This document shows positions 1-5,820 of a stretch of DNA of 7,372 nt, piece by piece. Every line of letters begins with the position of its first letter. The first letter of the stretch is position 1. Origin of the DNA: Caldifarciminota bacterium (GTDB lineage: Bacteria > Hydrothermota > Tepidihabitantia > Tepidihabitantales > JAOUPE01); NCBI GenBank assembly GCA_029880025.1, contig JAOUPE010000076.1, positions 1 through 7,372 on the forward strand, in the 5' to 3' direction. A program made the position numbers and the translations under genes. The notes beneath the pieces were generated by a model that saw nothing but the letters and a program-made list of their open reading frames with translations, was not told where the DNA came from and did no database searches.

Positions 1-80
1 ATCTTGAAACTTTCTTGGTATTCGAGCCATATCAAAAATCTACTTACATTTTCAATCCGCTTCTTGAACTCATTGAATAT

Positions 81-287
81 TTATAGCTTATAAAGACAAT
101 TTTCAAGGTGACTGTCACCGGTGACTGAAGCTTGAATCTGACTCTTCTCATCTACGGACAAAACTAAAGCCGTGTCCGGAGGGTTAAGATAAAGTCCTAC
201 AACATCTTGTACCTTAATTGTTTTTGAGAGTTTCTTTTCTTCAATCATATTTTCCCTTCTGAAATTTTGGGGAAAGAGTTTCCCCAT
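81..287 (-). pseudogene. IS630-family transposase remnant (short internal fragment)
   Basis: This 68-codon frame carries a core, residues about 28-53 (bases 129-206), that reads DVVGLYLNPP, then a short spacer, then VDEKSQIQA. I recognise this as the stretch around the first catalytic Asp of the DDE domain in IS630-family transposases. A full enzyme is several times longer, and the usual continuation after IQA (LDRTQP) is absent. The frame instead runs into a GTCACC/GGTGAC palindrome (114-125) and ends within 14 codons. The N-terminal helix-turn-helix part is also missing. Met1 lies inside a GGGGAAA/TTTCCCC hairpin, whereas Met14 (246-248) is preceded by AGAAGGG, a passable ribosome site, so a small protein could be made, but catalysis is impossible. 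After the stop, the same frame stays open for 26 codons to the window edge, with no recognisable content. The transposase origin is based on remembered family motifs; the pseudogene status is seen directly. Confidence 0.72.
107..125. repeat. Interlocking palindromes GGTGAC-T-GTCACC-GGTGAC
   Basis: Bases 107-112 (GGTGAC), 114-119 (GTCACC) and 120-125 (GGTGAC) form two overlapping dyads: a 13-bp one centred on T113 and a perfect 12-bp palindrome at 114-125. The element sits exactly where similarity to the IS630 transposase ends. Such alternating units look like a REP/MITE-type element or a recombination scar. The alternative is a chance palindrome or a regulator operator. Only the dyad structure is seen directly. 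Confidence 0.6.
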
Positions 288-398
288 TTTTTAATTTTAG
301 AAAGGATAATTTAGAAATATTAACTTGCAAACGATAAATTTTCTTCTCTTGTGAAATATCAATAACTTAACTAAATTCAACCTTAAATTTTGGGGAAA
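262..398. repeat. Duplicated 14-bp AAATTTTGGGGAAA motif with adjoining hairpin
   Basis: The 14-bp sequence AAATTTTGGGGAAA occurs at 262-275 and again, without mismatch, at 385-398, in the same orientation and 123 bp apart. The first copy continues into GGGGAAA-GAG-TTTCCCC (269-285), a perfect 7-bp stem with a 3-nt loop covering the first codons of the transposase remnant. The arrangement could be the edge of a small decayed mobile element, but no complete element can be delimited. Confidence 0.5.
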
Positions 399-452
399 CT
401 CCAGTTATTGAGCCCTTGGGAATCTCTTTTTTATAGAAAATTAGAAATAATG

Positions 453-486
453 AACCAAAGATGGACACTGAAAAACACAGATTTTG
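453..486. repeat. Possible copy of a dispersed intergenic repeat
   Basis: On the minus strand this segment contains CTGTGTTTTTCAGTGTCCAT followed by CTTTGGTT. From memory, closely similar strings (CTGTGTTTATCTGTGTCCATC and variants) recur between genes in many candidate-phylum and other environmental genomes, often near GxxExxY-type genes. Only one copy lies in this window, so the repeat nature is recall and inference, not observation. Confidence 0.3.
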
Positions 487-595
487 AGGATATTACGCCT
501 AACAGGCCCATAAAAATCAAGGCGAAATTTGTTCTATTTGATTTTTGATATTTTATCTTTAATTTGCTTTAGGGAGGGTATCATCTAGTAGTGAA

Positions 596-637
596 CCACT
601 TCAGGCGGACTTAGGAAATTGCTTAGGAAGCCACTTC
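596..637. repeat. Nested short direct repeats downstream of the receptor gene
   Basis: CCACTTC occurs at 596-602 and 631-637, and between these copies CTTAGGA occurs at 610-616 and 622-628. The two 7-mers are therefore nested, outer pair around inner pair, all in direct orientation. They cannot form a strong hairpin, so they do not make an intrinsic terminator. They may be a worn repeat unit or coincidence. Confidence 0.4.
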
Positions 638-659
638 TGAGTCTTCTACCGGGCTTGGT

Positions 660-2783
660 CTAAATTTCTAAATCAAAACCTAATAATGGAATTCTTGGGA
701 ACATATAATAAGTTTTTTTATTGGAACAACTCGAATCGTAAAAATAAGACTGAACATTCTTTCGATTCATTAGATTTATTATTGACAGATAAACCTCGCC
801 TTTGACTTTGTAGATATTGAAGCTTTTGCTGAACTTAATATCTAACCTTTGATAATCTGGAAAACGGACTTGCGTTGGTGACCAACAGGCGACCCAGCCT
901 TTATAGTATCCAGGGTACCATTCTTTTCCAATTAATTTGTAGTAGGGTGAACCGCTCATCCATTTAAAGGTTAAGGTGAAAGTCAAATCTTTTGATAAAT
1001 GTGTTCCAAAAACCAGATTTAAGATATGTGGACGGTCAGCAAAGAAATAAGTGAGTTCCTCATCATAAGGCGTAGACCTTTTGGCGATTGAAAACGCATA
1101 CGAAAGCCAGCCGAAGAATCTTTTTTCATCATACTTCCTTAGCGAAATCTCAACACCTCGAGCAAAACCTTTTCCCAGTAATAAGGAAGTATCCGAAACG
1201 GTGTCGCAGATTACTAAGTTGTGATAATGTTTGTAATACAATTCAAGTTTGGCGAAAAGGGCTTTTTCGATTTCATAGGAAATGCCAGAAGTTATAATCT
1301 TTGAACAGGATGGTTCGTATTGTTGTGATATATATTCCAAGGCGGTTGTATGATAATTCGAACTGCCGCCAAAATAAATTTCGAAAGGGCTTTTAAGATA
1401 AGAAAAGAGAAGACGCGGTTCGTAAAAAAACTTTTTTGTAACCGGCATCTTTTCAAATCTTAAGCCAAATTCGGAATATATTGGTTTTAACAATTCAGAT
1501 TTCTGAATAATATAAGCGAAGTAGTTATTGTCGGCAGTGTCTACAGTTAAATTGAACTCATTGAACTCATCACTATACAATAAATCTTCGATTCTCGGGC
1601 CTTGATGAAAATATTTTAAATTTCCTAATCCCAGCCCCATCTCGTATTCAAAGGCAGAAAATTTAAAAGAACTATTGGAGATTATTTTATATTTAGATTT
1701 ATCGGATTTTTCGTCGGCTTCGCCATAAAACGCAGGTATGGAACCGAATATGTGTCTTGAAGCAGCAGTGTAATAAGCCACGATACCGATATTAATATTA
1801 TCCGTTATTTTTCTTTCCCAATTAACTCCCAAAGAATTTCCTAATTCTTTTATTTTTAAATCTAATGGGACTTCTGGAAAATCTGCTTTCATCGAAGTCT
1901 CGTTTTTCGAACTTAATACGTTAAACACAAAATGGTCTTTGGCGAAGTCTAAACCGATTTTGCATTGGAAATCTAAGTAATAAGGTAGGATATAACTTTT
2001 CTCTTCAATGAAACGACTAACAATTAAGTCTAAATAACTCCTTCTTGCTGAAAAAAGCATATAACAGTTTGGATTAAATGAATGACTATATGTCCAGTCA
2101 CTCTCCATAAGATTAGTTCGAATATTGGCATGCGGTTTAATATCATGGTATTTCTTAGTTTGAATACTTAAGATTGATGATAAGACATCGCCGTAGCGCG
2201 CAGGAAAAGCACCGGTTATAAAATCAAAGTTATCGACCAGCGTGGTGTTAAAAGTAGAACTGACCCCAAAGTAATGATACGGCATCAGGACTTCAGTTCC
2301 GTCTAATAGCGTCAGATTTTCGTAAAGTTCGCCGCCCCGGACATAAGCCAGACCTAAATAATCCGAAGGTGAAGAGACACCAGGCAAAACCTGGACCGCT
2401 TTATATAAATCCTTTTCACCACCCGGGATTGAAAAAATTTCTTTTCTGGTTACTTTTTCTGCTTCGCTCCTTGGAATCTTCTTTGCTTTTACCTTAACTT
2501 CTTTGAGTGGGAAGGAGATGACTTGTAACCCGATGCTCAGGAATTTCTCTTCGTTTTCTTCTAACCTTACCTCTAAGCTTTCGGTTTTATACCCGATGTG
2601 CGAAACAATAAGTCGGTAGTTGCCTGGTCGGAGGGCTGGGAAATTAAATTTTCCATTAGAATCACAGGGTTGGATTGTATTGGATAAAGTGATATACGCC
2701 TGTAAAGGGGTAAAATCAGTTCGGTCGTAAACCTTTCCCTTAAGAAGCGTGGTTTGAAAGATAAAGATAAAAATTAAACTCAT
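660..2783 (-). CDS. TonB-dependent-receptor-like outer-membrane protein with carboxypeptidase-regulatory-like domain
   Basis: The 707-residue product has the layout of a Bacteroidota-style outer-membrane receptor. Residues about 14-90 form a carboxypeptidase-regulatory-like beta-sandwich (GKVYDRTDFTPL start, RPGNYRL at 52-58). Residues about 105-210 form the plug, with LPGV (133-136), YVRGG (147-151), ENLTLLDG (155-162) and FPARYGDVLSSILSI (193-207). The rest is beta-barrel, ending with RLDIKFSKSF near 646, NLMNRKNV (670-677) and PRIPLLGF. It should sit in the outer membrane and import, or help display, an unidentified substrate using TonB energy; no TonB box is evident. The start overlaps the upstream stop (TAATG), implying coupled translation. 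Oddities: the predicted signal peptide is very short and lacks basic residues (MSLIFIFIF), and the last residue is Ile, not the usual aromatic. Basic residues lie in frame just upstream but without a standard start codon. Family is confident; substrate is unknown. Confidence 0.88.
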   Translation of the reverse strand: MSLIFIFIFQTTLLKGKVYDRTDFTPLQAYITLSNTIQPCDSNGKFNFPALRPGNYRLIVSHIGYKTESLEVRLEENEEKFLSIGLQVISFPLKEVKVKAKKIPRSEAEKVTRKEIFSIPGGEKDLYKAVQVLPGVSSPSDYLGLAYVRGGELYENLTLLDGTEVLMPYHYFGVSSTFNTTLVDNFDFITGAFPARYGDVLSSILSIQTKKYHDIKPHANIRTNLMESDWTYSHSFNPNCYMLFSARRSYLDLIVSRFIEEKSYILPYYLDFQCKIGLDFAKDHFVFNVLSSKNETSMKADFPEVPLDLKIKELGNSLGVNWERKITDNINIGIVAYYTAASRHIFGSIPAFYGEADEKSDKSKYKIISNSSFKFSAFEYEMGLGLGNLKYFHQGPRIEDLLYSDEFNEFNLTVDTADNNYFAYIIQKSELLKPIYSEFGLRFEKMPVTKKFFYEPRLLFSYLKSPFEIYFGGSSNYHTTALEYISQQYEPSCSKIITSGISYEIEKALFAKLELYYKHYHNLVICDTVSDTSLLLGKGFARGVEISLRKYDEKRFFGWLSYAFSIAKRSTPYDEELTYFFADRPHILNLVFGTHLSKDLTFTLTFKWMSGSPYYKLIGKEWYPGYYKGWVACWSPTQVRFPDYQRLDIKFSKSFNIYKVKGEVYLSIINLMNRKNVQSYFYDSSCSNKKTYYMFPRIPLLGFDLEI

Positions 2784-3730
2784 TATTTTATCTCTTTTAT
2801 CACAAAAGCGGATAAACCGTTTTCGGAAAGCAAATAAATTTTATTATTTCTAATAATACCGTAACAGTAACTGCCTCTTGATTCGATTTGTTCTAAAACC
2901 GCAGGTTTTGAAGGATACTCAAGGTTTATTAGATAAGTTTCCCCTGAATACCAAGTTATTGCAATTCCGAATTTATTAAAAATATAAATGCTGATTATTA
3001 AAGGTTCGGGAAAGTTTAATGTCCACTTTTGTTGTTTATTTATTAAATCATAAACATCTAATCCACGAGCTGCGGCATATAAAGAATTTTTATTCACAAT
3101 TATCATACAGGGATTGGATGAAAGAACAAAAGAATCGCACGGATAACAATTTGGTATATTTTTTATGTCAAAAATGATACATTTTTCACCGGTATTAACA
3201 TATAACTTCGTGGAATCCATTGTAAAACTAACAAGCTCACTTCCAAATTGTAATATTTTTATCGGACTCAAATTATCCTTATCTTCGCAATCAATCAAAA
3301 AAATTTTGTCGTTACTTAAAATAAATGCAGTGTTTTCTTTTAAGATTATGGAATAGCCGACACCACAGAGCTTCAAACTATCACGAACTTGGAGACTTTG
3401 GAGGTTACTAATATCGAGAACCTTTATTGTCGAATCATCGAGGGTTGCAATAACATGCTTGTCCAGTAAGGCAAAATCTACCACCCGGTTATCGAACCCA
3501 TAATAACCAATATCTCCTGCTCTAAAATGGATATTGTAGAAATAGATATCATGCCCATCGTTTGTTATTACCGTATCCTCAGTAAAAAATATAAACCTAT
3601 TACCGGATATTGGGTAAGTGTTGATATACTCAAGATAAAAACCATCCGCATCCTCATAAGATGATTCGATCTCTAATTTACAACTTGCCAGAATTAAAAA
3701 GGGTAAGAATAAATATTTCAATTTTGCCAT
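2783..3730 (-). CDS. Beta-propeller lipoprotein with LVIVD-like repeats
   Basis: I place the start at the ATG at 3728-3730, giving 315 aa: from there MAKLKYLFLPFLILASC is a classic lipoprotein signal with lipobox LASC and lipidated Cys17. An earlier in-frame ATG (3760) would add ten residues that weaken the signal. The mature chain consists of repeats of about 41 residues, each ending in a strand such as IKVLDISNL, IFLIDCEDK, CIIFDIKNI, LDVYDLINK, TYLINLEYP and LSAFVIKEI. With an earlier DIYFYNIHF that makes seven units, which suggests a seven-bladed propeller of the LVIVD type, anchored to a membrane and acting as a binding scaffold. The gene overlaps the upstream propeller lipoprotein by 13 bp and shares TAATG with the receptor downstream, pointing to a joint complex. 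No catalytic motif is visible. Whether it faces the periplasm or the cell surface is unknown. Confidence 0.83.
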   Translation of the reverse strand: MAKLKYLFLPFLILASCKLEIESSYEDADGFYLEYINTYPISGNRFIFFTEDTVITNDGHDIYFYNIHFRAGDIGYYGFDNRVVDFALLDKHVIATLDDSTIKVLDISNLQSLQVRDSLKLCGVGYSIILKENTAFILSNDKIFLIDCEDKDNLSPIKILQFGSELVSFTMDSTKLYVNTGEKCIIFDIKNIPNCYPCDSFVLSSNPCMIIVNKNSLYAAARGLDVYDLINKQQKWTLNFPEPLIISIYIFNKFGIAITWYSGETYLINLEYPSKPAVLEQIESRGSYCYGIIRNNKIYLLSENGLSAFVIKEIK

Positions 3731-4959
3731 AATTTGAAGATTCTTAAGGGAGAAATACAAATAATTTTATCATTCTCAACGACTAAATCTACACAATTCG
3801 ACATTTTAATTTGTCCGCATGTAATCGGGCTTCTAATATCCGTAACGTCAAAAATTTTTAGCAAATTCTCGCCGGGGTAAGGGCCAATAAAAACAAAATT
3901 GTCCTTTTTATAAACAAAATTACCTAATAAATCGAGGGTTGCCTCAATTATTGGTTGTAAAGGGTCCGCGATATTCACAATGTTAAATTCTGAACTAATA
4001 ATGTAGGCATAATCTCCATCCAGATAGAATTGATTACCACTGTATATGTCTAATGTTGATATAATAGAATCATAATTTAAATCAATAATATAAAACCCGT
4101 AACTACTCAACAAGTAAAGATAATTATTTTTAACTGCTATGTCTCGGATATCAAATCCGCCAAGCGAATCAACCAAATAAACGCTCTCCGGGTTAGTTAC
4201 ATCTAATACTTTAATTTTCCAGCCGTATACAATATAAGCACGATTTCCTGAAACCCAAAATTTTTCCGAATTAGGTGTGTTAAACTTGGTTAAAAGTAAC
4301 GGATCTAAGGGGTCGTTAATGTCAATTATACAAAAACTTCCCCCGTAATCTCGGTCAATTGTATATAGATATCTATCATTTAGAAAAAGAAAAGAAGCAG
4401 AAAAATTAGGTGGGTCGAATTTTCTAAGATAAATTGGTGCTGCCGGGTCAGTAATATCAAAAATTTTAATACTGTTTGAATCGTCGGCTAATAATAAGTA
4501 ATTATCCTTTATCTCGAAATCCAAGCCATTAAACTCGGTCTCATTGATTATTGGAAATTTTACCCGAAAAGAAAATATTTCTGACGGCTCACCCCAAATG
4601 CCTCCTCTGTATCTTGTAGACACTCGCCAGTAATAGGTGCTGTCCCCGAAAAACCTTGAATATGGCTCCCAAATATCGAAGGGAATGATTATACTCTCGG
4701 CGTTAGAGAAATTTTCATCAGTAGCAATTTCTAATTTGCAATCCATTGGTTCACCGAAAAGGACATTGGTCGAATCTTCTTTTATCTGCCAGTGAAAGCG
4801 GGACAGAGGATTTTCTGGAATCAGAATATCATTAGCTGGAGATATAAGGATTGGGGCTGGTGGATAGTTATTTGGGTCGACTGGATTTTTGAATTTTTTA
4901 TGCTCGCAGGCAAAAAGGAAAATAATTAAAATTAAAAAGATTTTTTTGCGATTAACCAT
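3718..4959 (-). CDS. Lipoprotein with FnIII-like domain and LVIVD-type propeller repeats
   Basis: The 413-residue product starts MVNRKKIFLILIIFLFAC, a lipoprotein signal with lipobox LFAC and lipidated Cys18. Next comes a Pro/Asn-rich linker (NPVDPNNYPPAP, 25-36) typical of WOR-3-like exported lipoproteins. Residues about 36-133 resemble a fibronectin-III-type sandwich, with STYYWRVSTRY (107-117) as the family's usual strand. From about 135 to the end there are LVIVD-type repeats every 36-45 residues: IKIFDITDPAAP (164), FCIIDINDPLDP (209), IKVLDVTNPESV (249), FYIIDLNYDSI (289), FNIVNIADPLQP (325) and LKIFDVTDIRSP (367), which fit a six- to seven-bladed propeller. It likely mediates protein or ligand binding at an envelope membrane. 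It overlaps the small membrane-protein gene before it by 28 bp and the next propeller gene by 13 bp. No ribosome site is evident, so coupling probably drives its translation. Confidence 0.85.
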   Translation of the reverse strand: MVNRKKIFLILIIFLFACEHKKFKNPVDPNNYPPAPILISPANDILIPENPLSRFHWQIKEDSTNVLFGEPMDCKLEIATDENFSNAESIIIPFDIWEPYSRFFGDSTYYWRVSTRYRGGIWGEPSEIFSFRVKFPIINETEFNGLDFEIKDNYLLLADDSNSIKIFDITDPAAPIYLRKFDPPNFSASFLFLNDRYLYTIDRDYGGSFCIIDINDPLDPLLLTKFNTPNSEKFWVSGNRAYIVYGWKIKVLDVTNPESVYLVDSLGGFDIRDIAVKNNYLYLLSSYGFYIIDLNYDSIISTLDIYSGNQFYLDGDYAYIISSEFNIVNIADPLQPIIEATLDLLGNFVYKKDNFVFIGPYPGENLLKIFDVTDIRSPITCGQIKMSNCVDLVVENDKIICISPLRIFKLWQN

Positions 4960-5294
4960 AATCTATTCGTGCCAAAACCAAATTCAATATTATTCACAGT
5001 CCTGTTTTTTTCGAAAATAAGAAAGGCGCTGCTTAAGGTAAAACTTAAAGCCGATAAATAGAAAGAGCCATCCCTTATATTTTCGCAGCGTTGGGTTAGA
5101 TTTCGATATTTCGTGCAGTCGTCCGGTTCTTTTGCCTTTTCGTATTTATCATAAAAGGTTTCGACCCCAACGTCGGCTAAAACGGCAAGTATGCCGCTCG
5201 ATATGCCAATGACACCAAATAATTTGCTTTTCTTATATTCTTTACTTTGAAGGCTGATTGGGAAGATTAATAAGAAGGCAATTATATATCTCAT
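4932..5294 (-). CDS. Small hypothetical membrane protein
   Basis: I do not recognise a named family. The 120-residue product (from the ATG at 5292-5294; a TTG at 5295-5297 would add one residue) starts with a signal or membrane segment (RYIIAFLLIFPISLQS). A glycine-rich hydrophobic stretch follows (about residues 26-44, LFGVIGISSGILAVL), then a polar loop with KYEKAKEPDDCTKYRNLTQR, and a second hydrophobic stretch near 76-95 (GSFYLSALSFTLSSAFLIF). This layout, a short loop of the type YDKY...A..P.D...KYR..T between two membrane helices, recalls small proteins encoded beside exported or TPR proteins in Bacteroidota-like genomes; that is recall, not a match. It leads a tightly overlapping cluster, its end overlapping the FnIII/propeller lipoprotein by 28 bp, and lies just after a sigma70-like promoter. 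It may anchor or assist the complex. Confidence 0.7.
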   Translation of the reverse strand: MRYIIAFLLIFPISLQSKEYKKSKLFGVIGISSGILAVLADVGVETFYDKYEKAKEPDDCTKYRNLTQRCENIRDGSFYLSALSFTLSSAFLIFEKNRTVNNIEFGFGTNRLWLIAKKSF

Positions 5295-5301
5295 CAATCA
5301 G

Positions 5302-5329
5302 AATGTATTCATAATAAAATCAATGTCAA
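5302..5329 (-). promoter_or_regulatory. Sigma70-type promoter for the four-gene envelope cluster
   Basis: On the minus strand a perfect -35 box TTGACA (5329-5324) is followed after 16 bp by TACATT (5307-5302), matching four of six -10 positions. Initiation 6-7 nt downstream would fall near 5295, almost on the first ATG at 5294, so the mRNA may be nearly leaderless; this agrees with the lack of a Shine-Dalgarno sequence there. A small dyad ACTAT/ATAGT (5332-5336 and 5345-5349) lies just upstream of the -35 box and could be an operator or chance. Confidence 0.55.
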
Positions 5330-5366
5330 GCACTATCTAAGTTAATAGTTCTTAAGTAAGTATCAA

Positions 5367-5804
5367 TTATTCAGTCGGTTCGTAGACCTTTCTGCCGCCT
5401 TCCCAACTATCCCGCCATTCCACTTTATCGATATTGATTTTCAATAGGCAGAACTCATCACACTCAGGTCCTTTTGGGAAATATTCCGACAAATTGAAAT
5501 TTGCGAAATCCCAAACCCGCTTCTTCTCAGTCAAATTCGAAATTATCTGAGCTTTGCCAGTTACAATTGCAGCCTTGTTGCCATCAGGCTGTTCGACAAA
5601 CGCAAGACAACATTTGGGATTTTGTTTTAGCTGTTTTACTTTTCGAGAATTACTAAAGGTTGTGACCCAAATTGACATATCATCTTCAACGATTGGCGAT
5701 ACTGGACGAACTTGCGGCAAATCACCATCAACAGTAGCGAAGTAGGCATGCATTGAATTCTGTTTCATTATTGAAACTATTTTTTGAACATCTGATGAAC
5801 TCAT
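5367..5804 (-). CDS. Pyridoxamine 5'-phosphate oxidase-like FMN-binding split-barrel protein
   Basis: The 145-residue product matches the small split beta-barrel family related to pyridoxamine 5'-phosphate oxidase and general stress protein 26. Seen in order: an N-terminal helix, AYFATVDGDLPQVRPVSP (20-37), SIWVTTFSNSRKVKQLKQNP (44-63, the usual S.K..QL..NP flavin-binding region), CCLAFV, then VTGKAQII (81-88). The C-terminus KVEWRDSWEGGRKVYEP fits the closing strand. Members bind FMN or related cofactors in the cytoplasm; the reaction of this one cannot be told, and it is shorter than true PdxH (over 200 aa), so vitamin B6 synthesis is unlikely. The ATG at 5802-5804 follows a strong GGGAGGT site by 5 nt. 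It starts 16 nt after the secreted repeat protein gene and probably shares its transcript. Cys65-Cys66, Cys115 and Cys119 are notable but have no assigned role. Confidence 0.86.
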   Translation of the reverse strand: MSSSDVQKIVSIMKQNSMHAYFATVDGDLPQVRPVSPIVEDDMSIWVTTFSNSRKVKQLKQNPKCCLAFVEQPDGNKAAIVTGKAQIISNLTEKKRVWDFANFNLSEYFPKGPECDEFCLLKINIDKVEWRDSWEGGRKVYEPTE

Positions 5805-5809
5805 GAGAT

Positions 5810-5816
5810 ACCTCCC
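5810..5816 (-). promoter_or_regulatory. Strong Shine-Dalgarno site of the split-barrel gene
   Basis: GGGAGGT on the minus strand lies 5 nt before the ATG at 5804, fixing that start. It occupies most of the 16-nt gap after the upstream stop codon, so the gene is translated independently although it is probably co-transcribed. Confidence 0.8.
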
Positions 5817-5820
5817 GAGT

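Larger units (their letters stand above)
288..659. other. Gene-free, AT-rich, repeat-bearing spacer
   Basis: This 372-bp stretch between the transposase remnant and the receptor gene contains no frame I would call a gene on either strand. It holds the second copy of the 14-bp motif (385-398), a segment resembling a dispersed repeat (453-486), a weak 4-bp stem GCCT-AAC-AGGC (497-507), and nested short direct repeats near its right end (596-637). There is no clear rho-independent terminator for the receptor gene, which ends at 660: nearby GAAG/CTTC pairs are too short and have no following T-run on the minus strand. Confidence 0.6.

Noticed and set aside
1..80. Minus-strand frame open for 26 codons beyond the transposase remnant to the window edge (KKRIENVSRFLIWLEY-like reading), and a 30-codon open plus-strand frame over the same bases.
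   Set aside because: Both are short, have no start or recognisable motif, and lie in degraded DNA; the true extent would be outside the window.
626..659. Candidate intrinsic terminator after the receptor gene (GAAG-TGG-CTTC and AAGCC...GGCTT pairs).
   Set aside because: Stems are only 4-5 bp, and no T-run follows on the minus strand.
1..659. CRISPR array, tRNA or riboswitch in the gene-poor left end.
   Set aside because: No regular repeat-spacer pattern, no cloverleaf and no recognisable aptamer core could be found by reading both strands.
1088..1297. Plus-strand open frame opposite the receptor gene.
   Set aside because: It lies wholly inside a strongly supported minus-strand gene, has no ribosome site or family features, and looks like an antisense shadow. 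The same applies to plus-strand frames at 3165-3356, 5554-5745, 6560-6751 and 6639-6911.
5330..5366. Dyad ACTAT/ATAGT as a terminator for the split-barrel gene.
   Set aside because: The stem is 5 bp, AT-only apart from one pair, with no T-run; mentioned only as a possible operator beside the promoter.
5367..5804. True PdxH (vitamin B6 synthesis oxidase).
   Set aside because: The protein is far shorter than PdxH and lacks its C-terminal dimerisation region; only the general split-barrel fold is supported.
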